From: Arenimonas sp044348765
Lineage (GTDB): Bacteria; Pseudomonadota; Gammaproteobacteria; Xanthomonadales; Xanthomonadaceae
Length of the DNA: 64,000 nt
NCBI RefSeq assembly: GCF_044348765.1
Contig: NZ_JBIKSE010000003.1
Location: 5,198-69,197 of the forward strand
Direction: 5' to 3'
Under the pieces are notes generated by a model that was not told the DNA's origin, did no database searches, and saw nothing but the letters and a program-made list of their open reading frames with translations. The position numbers and the translations under genes are program-made. Every line of letters starts with the position of its first letter. Position 1 is the stretch's first letter. This document shows, piece by piece, positions 62,801 through 64,000 of the stretch.

Positions 62801-63353
62801 CACCGGGCTGCACACCGGCGCTGCGCTGCAAACGGATCAGCGCATCCTGATCGGCGTCGCCCTGCAACAGCCGGCGTTGCAGATCTTTGGCCAATTCGGC
62901 ATGCAGGGCCGCACCGCTGATCAATTCGCCGCCGTTGAATAGCGACCCGGAAGCAAACGGATGATCGGACAAAATACGCTGGCACAATCCATGCAGGGTG
63001 GTAATCGGCGCCATGTCGAGCTCGGCCAGCGCCACCTGCAGGCGCTGGCCATCGGATTTCTGCAACTCCGGCGACTGCTGCCACCGGGTCTGCAACCATT
63101 GTTCATCCAGAACATCGGCTTTCGAAGTAAACGCGCTGCGGCCGGAGGCAAAGGCGAGCGCCCACAGCAGGCGTGCGCGCAGACGTTCGCGTAATTCCTC
63201 CGCGGCGGGATTAGTGAACGTGGTCACCACGATCTGGCGCGGCGTCATGCCGTGCTCCAACAGCAGGCGCAGATACAGCACGCTGATGGTCCAGGTTTTA
63301 CCGGTACCGGCACTGGCCTCCAAGAGGCTGCGGCGCCCCGGGGACAAGTCCAA
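59805..63353 (-). CDS. recB: Exodeoxyribonuclease V subunit beta (RecB)
   Basis: Helicase-nuclease subunit of RecBCD, about 1182 residues. Walker A is LLEASAGTGKT (K19), followed by helicase motifs such as ALVDEFQDTDGIQY, HLVMIGDPKQAIYRFRGGD and LMTLHASKGLEFPIVFLPL. The C-terminal nuclease domain has GNAVHAIFEH and the metal-binding HILDYKSN. No ATG or GTG starts this frame: the only NUG codon upstream of Walker A that keeps the normal N-terminus is TTG 63353, with no ribosome site. Homology-like sequence seems to continue upstream to an ATA that overlaps the stop of the preceding small gene (63377-63380). Translation may depend on coupling to that gene. Confidence 0.93.
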   Translation of the reverse strand: MDLSPGRRSLLEASAGTGKTWTISVLYLRLLLEHGMTPRQIVVTTFTNPAAEELRERLRARLLWALAFASGRSAFTSKADVLDEQWLQTRWQQSPELQKSDGQRLQVALAELDMAPITTLHGLCQRILSDHPFASGSLFNGGELISGAALHAELAKDLQRRLLQGDADQDALIRLQRSAGVQPGAETLKRILGQLLMPGSAIRGFDDAELDCLLPKARAQELRDVVACFGKTAKLGKAFERLANLLEDREAHENMDSDFESVLINAPALTGVLKGCKEDPRLPIAADFAVSVAESGVLYFKVLRFWKAVADWATIQAKTRLAARSQRSFDALLTDVHAALHGDAGRALADTLHAAWPVALVDEFQDTDGIQYGILDAIYRESDDAHRGHLVMIGDPKQAIYRFRGGDIRAYQRAALDVPDAGKISLDTNRRSSRNYVAAVNAWYGLSGEALSAQQDAGGVHYHAVNASDRKDDAPYTIDGVMCERPLQFHAAADPATGSAAARTQLALTDCANQIQHMLQSGIHAIGNRPLQPADIAVLLPAHHQVSQLRDLLQSRGVPCVSTTRNSVFASDSARDLQIILYAVAHADNPGALRAAMATRLWGASFAAIAALNAEAARWQTAVRVFHQWQVLWQQRGIQAVVDALIARIAPVQLACVGGERSLTDLRHLGELLQTQMEDCNGPEELLVWFSAQREDGGDDAEDAAENRQLRIESDAARVHLMTLHASKGLEFPIVFLPLMWAHGEGRESGLFQAGDDTEGMRLWQIGDSAKRMALQDLQEERFRLLYVAMTRAIHACHVFVLPPERGSAARSSKPLSGSARSALDVSLTRLQERPDWRAEIDATANIAWHDDWQPRQALSAKADDGIDTALRSARPLPESPLGPLPSKHSFSTLTKTGASVLIEDAAASDERTEISEDTAYATDAAMTLPEPPHPELSALMSVAGTDFGNAVHAIFEHREPLQRLQDQKALMVRCLAEHNVHSREDNPERLVQVLADRLQTVLDTPLGPEGPQLGALPASELRAEMEFNYVLDNADIGKLREVCVAHGEPDLVPVSSRRLAGLMNGKIDLVFRHDGRFHILDYKSNRLGPCLSDYAPQALHQAMDAHHYRFQALLYAVAVDRYLAQRIADYARARHLGACYYLFIRAVGLDAAAGIWQHRFSDALMTDIQNVLAGVAVEQGL

Positions 63354-63376
63354 CGCGCGCCAATCGCGGGACGTGC

Positions 63377-63649
63377 TTATGGCTGCACATCCATGAAGGT
63401 TTCGACTCCGGCTTTACCAAACATATCATCAGCGACATCGGCAAGTGATTTCATCATTTTGCATAAGTCAGTTTCACTGTATTTGTTTTGTAATGCTTTA
63501 ACGGCGGTCAGCATCGGGGTCATGTAGTCATCCTCCCGCTCAACACCATTTTTCCTGATATCCATGATGGCGAACGTCAGCACTGACTGGGCGAACGCAA
63601 TATTCAATTCTTGCTTGGTAATTTCTTTGCTGTTTTTTTGGTCAGCCAT
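63377..63649 (-). CDS. Orphan 90-residue protein between recC and recB
   Basis: I do not recognise this protein. It has 90 residues, is mildly acidic (about 15 Asp/Glu against 11 Lys/Arg), and looks mainly alpha-helical, without signal peptide, membrane helix or Cys-motif (one Cys). A strong ribosome site GGGAGAAA precedes the ATG. Its GC content is about 44 percent by hand count, well below the flanking rec genes, which suggests acquisition. It lies between recC and recB on the same strand, with an 84-base AT-rich gap on the recC side and 23 bases before the proposed recB start. Possible roles are RecBCD modulation, phage defence or simple cargo; none is shown by the sequence. Confidence 0.78.
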   Translation of the reverse strand: MADQKNSKEITKQELNIAFAQSVLTFAIMDIRKNGVEREDDYMTPMLTAVKALQNKYSETDLCKMMKSLADVADDMFGKAGVETFMDVQP

Positions 63650-63672
63650 GGCATTTCTCCCATTAAAATGAA

Positions 63673-63688
63673 GTCAATTGGTCAATTG
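63673..63688. repeat. Tandem GTCAATTG repeat in the recC-orf90 gap
   Basis: GTCAATTG occurs twice without spacing and is followed by TTAATTG, within the AT-rich 84-base gap upstream of the orphan gene. CAATTG is itself palindromic. It could be an operator for the small gene, or a scar of its insertion. Confidence 0.5.
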
Positions 63689-63733
63689 TTAATTGATTGC
63701 CGTTTCGATAAGTCTTTGCGCTGTTCTGCCAAA

Positions 63734-64000
63734 CTATTCTTGCAATTGAATGATGCCTTTCAAATCCCGGGCAAACTCCCACAAGGCCCGATACGCGATG
63801 GGATCGGCTTCAAAGTCGATGTTGCCCGCCAGCAATCTATTGTAGCCCTGACCATAGGCATGTTCACCGCCGCCGTTATGGTCAGAATGCCAGATCTTCT
63901 GCGCTTTGCCGGGATTCGTTTTCTCGGTATCCTGGGCAGCCGCCCAACTGGTTCGCGCAAAATACAGCGATGGCTGGATTTCAGCCTGATGCCAATGCTG
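63734..64000 (-). CDS. recC: Exodeoxyribonuclease V subunit gamma (RecC), C-terminal end
   Basis: In the minus strand a frame is open from the window edge to a TAG at 63734-63736, giving 88 residues. The tail with IWHSDHNGGGEHAYGQGYN, then LLAGNIDFEADPIAYRALW and FARDLKGIIQLQE, has the pattern of RecC C-termini (DYAPGYxRLL...F...F...A). Position upstream of recB and recD on the same strand supports this strongly. The rest lies beyond the window. A shorter frame at 63760-63960 on the same strand is only a shadow. Confidence 0.85.
   Translation of the reverse strand, partial: QHWHQAEIQPSLYFARTSWAAAQDTEKTNPGKAQKIWHSDHNGGGEHAYGQGYNRLLAGNIDFEADPIAYRALWEFARDLKGIIQLQE

Noticed and set aside
63760..63960. 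A 66-codon Arg- and Pro-rich minus-strand frame near the window end
   Set aside because: It is out of frame with the RecC C-terminal reading frame that covers the same bases and fits the operon.

Overview
The window looks like chromosomal core DNA of a gammaproteobacterium of the Xanthomonadales/Lysobacterales type. It is moderately GC-rich, with dense, often overlapping genes. Pointers to this group are a leucine dehydrogenase beside a split liu (leucine/isovalerate) cluster, the mtaD-ubiG-gph block, a FeoB partner of the DUF6587 type, PyrC beside YidD, and recC-recB-recD order. I assign no species. I saw no insertion sequence, prophage, CRISPR array or rRNA. Three tRNA genes are present (Pro-CGG, Ala-CGC, Arg-CCU). 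No gene-free gap exceeds about 200 bases.

Layout, left half: an M14 peptidase end (3-362) and a dimethylargininase/M14 carboxypeptidase pair (509-2204) precede a fused B12-dependent acyl-CoA mutase, IcmF (2208-5657), and a Sel1-repeat/2-oxoglutarate oxygenase. A branched-chain amino acid catabolic region follows (7063-20917): leucine dehydrogenase, isovaleryl-CoA dehydrogenase, thiolase, both methylcrotonyl-CoA carboxylase subunits, methylglutaconyl-CoA hydratase and HMG-CoA lyase, which together take leucine to acetyl-CoA and acetoacetate. This set is interrupted by an Ala-rich lipoprotein, a Fur-boxed feoAB operon and a GH109-like glycosidase. Then come a PlpD-type patatin, an SDR, the EF-P paralogue EfpL, a Nudix hydrolase, an amino acid permease, rmuC, a HiPIP, a methionine-salvage trio mtnB-mtnD-mtnC and a phosphoesterase.

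Right half: hisS is translationally coupled to an enlarged histidine ammonia-lyase. Next are tRNA-Pro, cysS-sufE-DUF885 peptidase, an AT-rich diguanylate cyclase with a G9 tract at its start, and a DksA-family protein with a long lysine-rich tail. After these come yidD, pyrC, and a minus-strand operon efp-mtaD-ubiG-gph-(squalene/phytoene synthase-like) divergent from epmB, whose product modifies EF-P. Then follow htpX, gluQ, a formylglycine-generating-enzyme-like lipoprotein, rnd, tRNA-Ala, trhO and a three-gene operon (amidohydrolase, APC permease, trimethylamine-dehydrogenase-like flavoprotein). The window ends with tRNA-Arg and recD-recB-(orphan 90-aa gene)-recC.

Most genes are ordinary metabolism. 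The points that most deserve a second look are: the low-GC orphan gene wedged between recC and recB; the amine-dehydrogenase-like flavoprotein whose catalytic triad is kept but whose methylamine-binding aromatic residues are replaced; the DksA homologue with an H1-like tail and a lost zinc site; the G9 tract between two in-frame starts of a GGDEF gene; and the enlarged HutH coupled to hisS. All residue numbers and base counts were made by hand, and no database search was possible.
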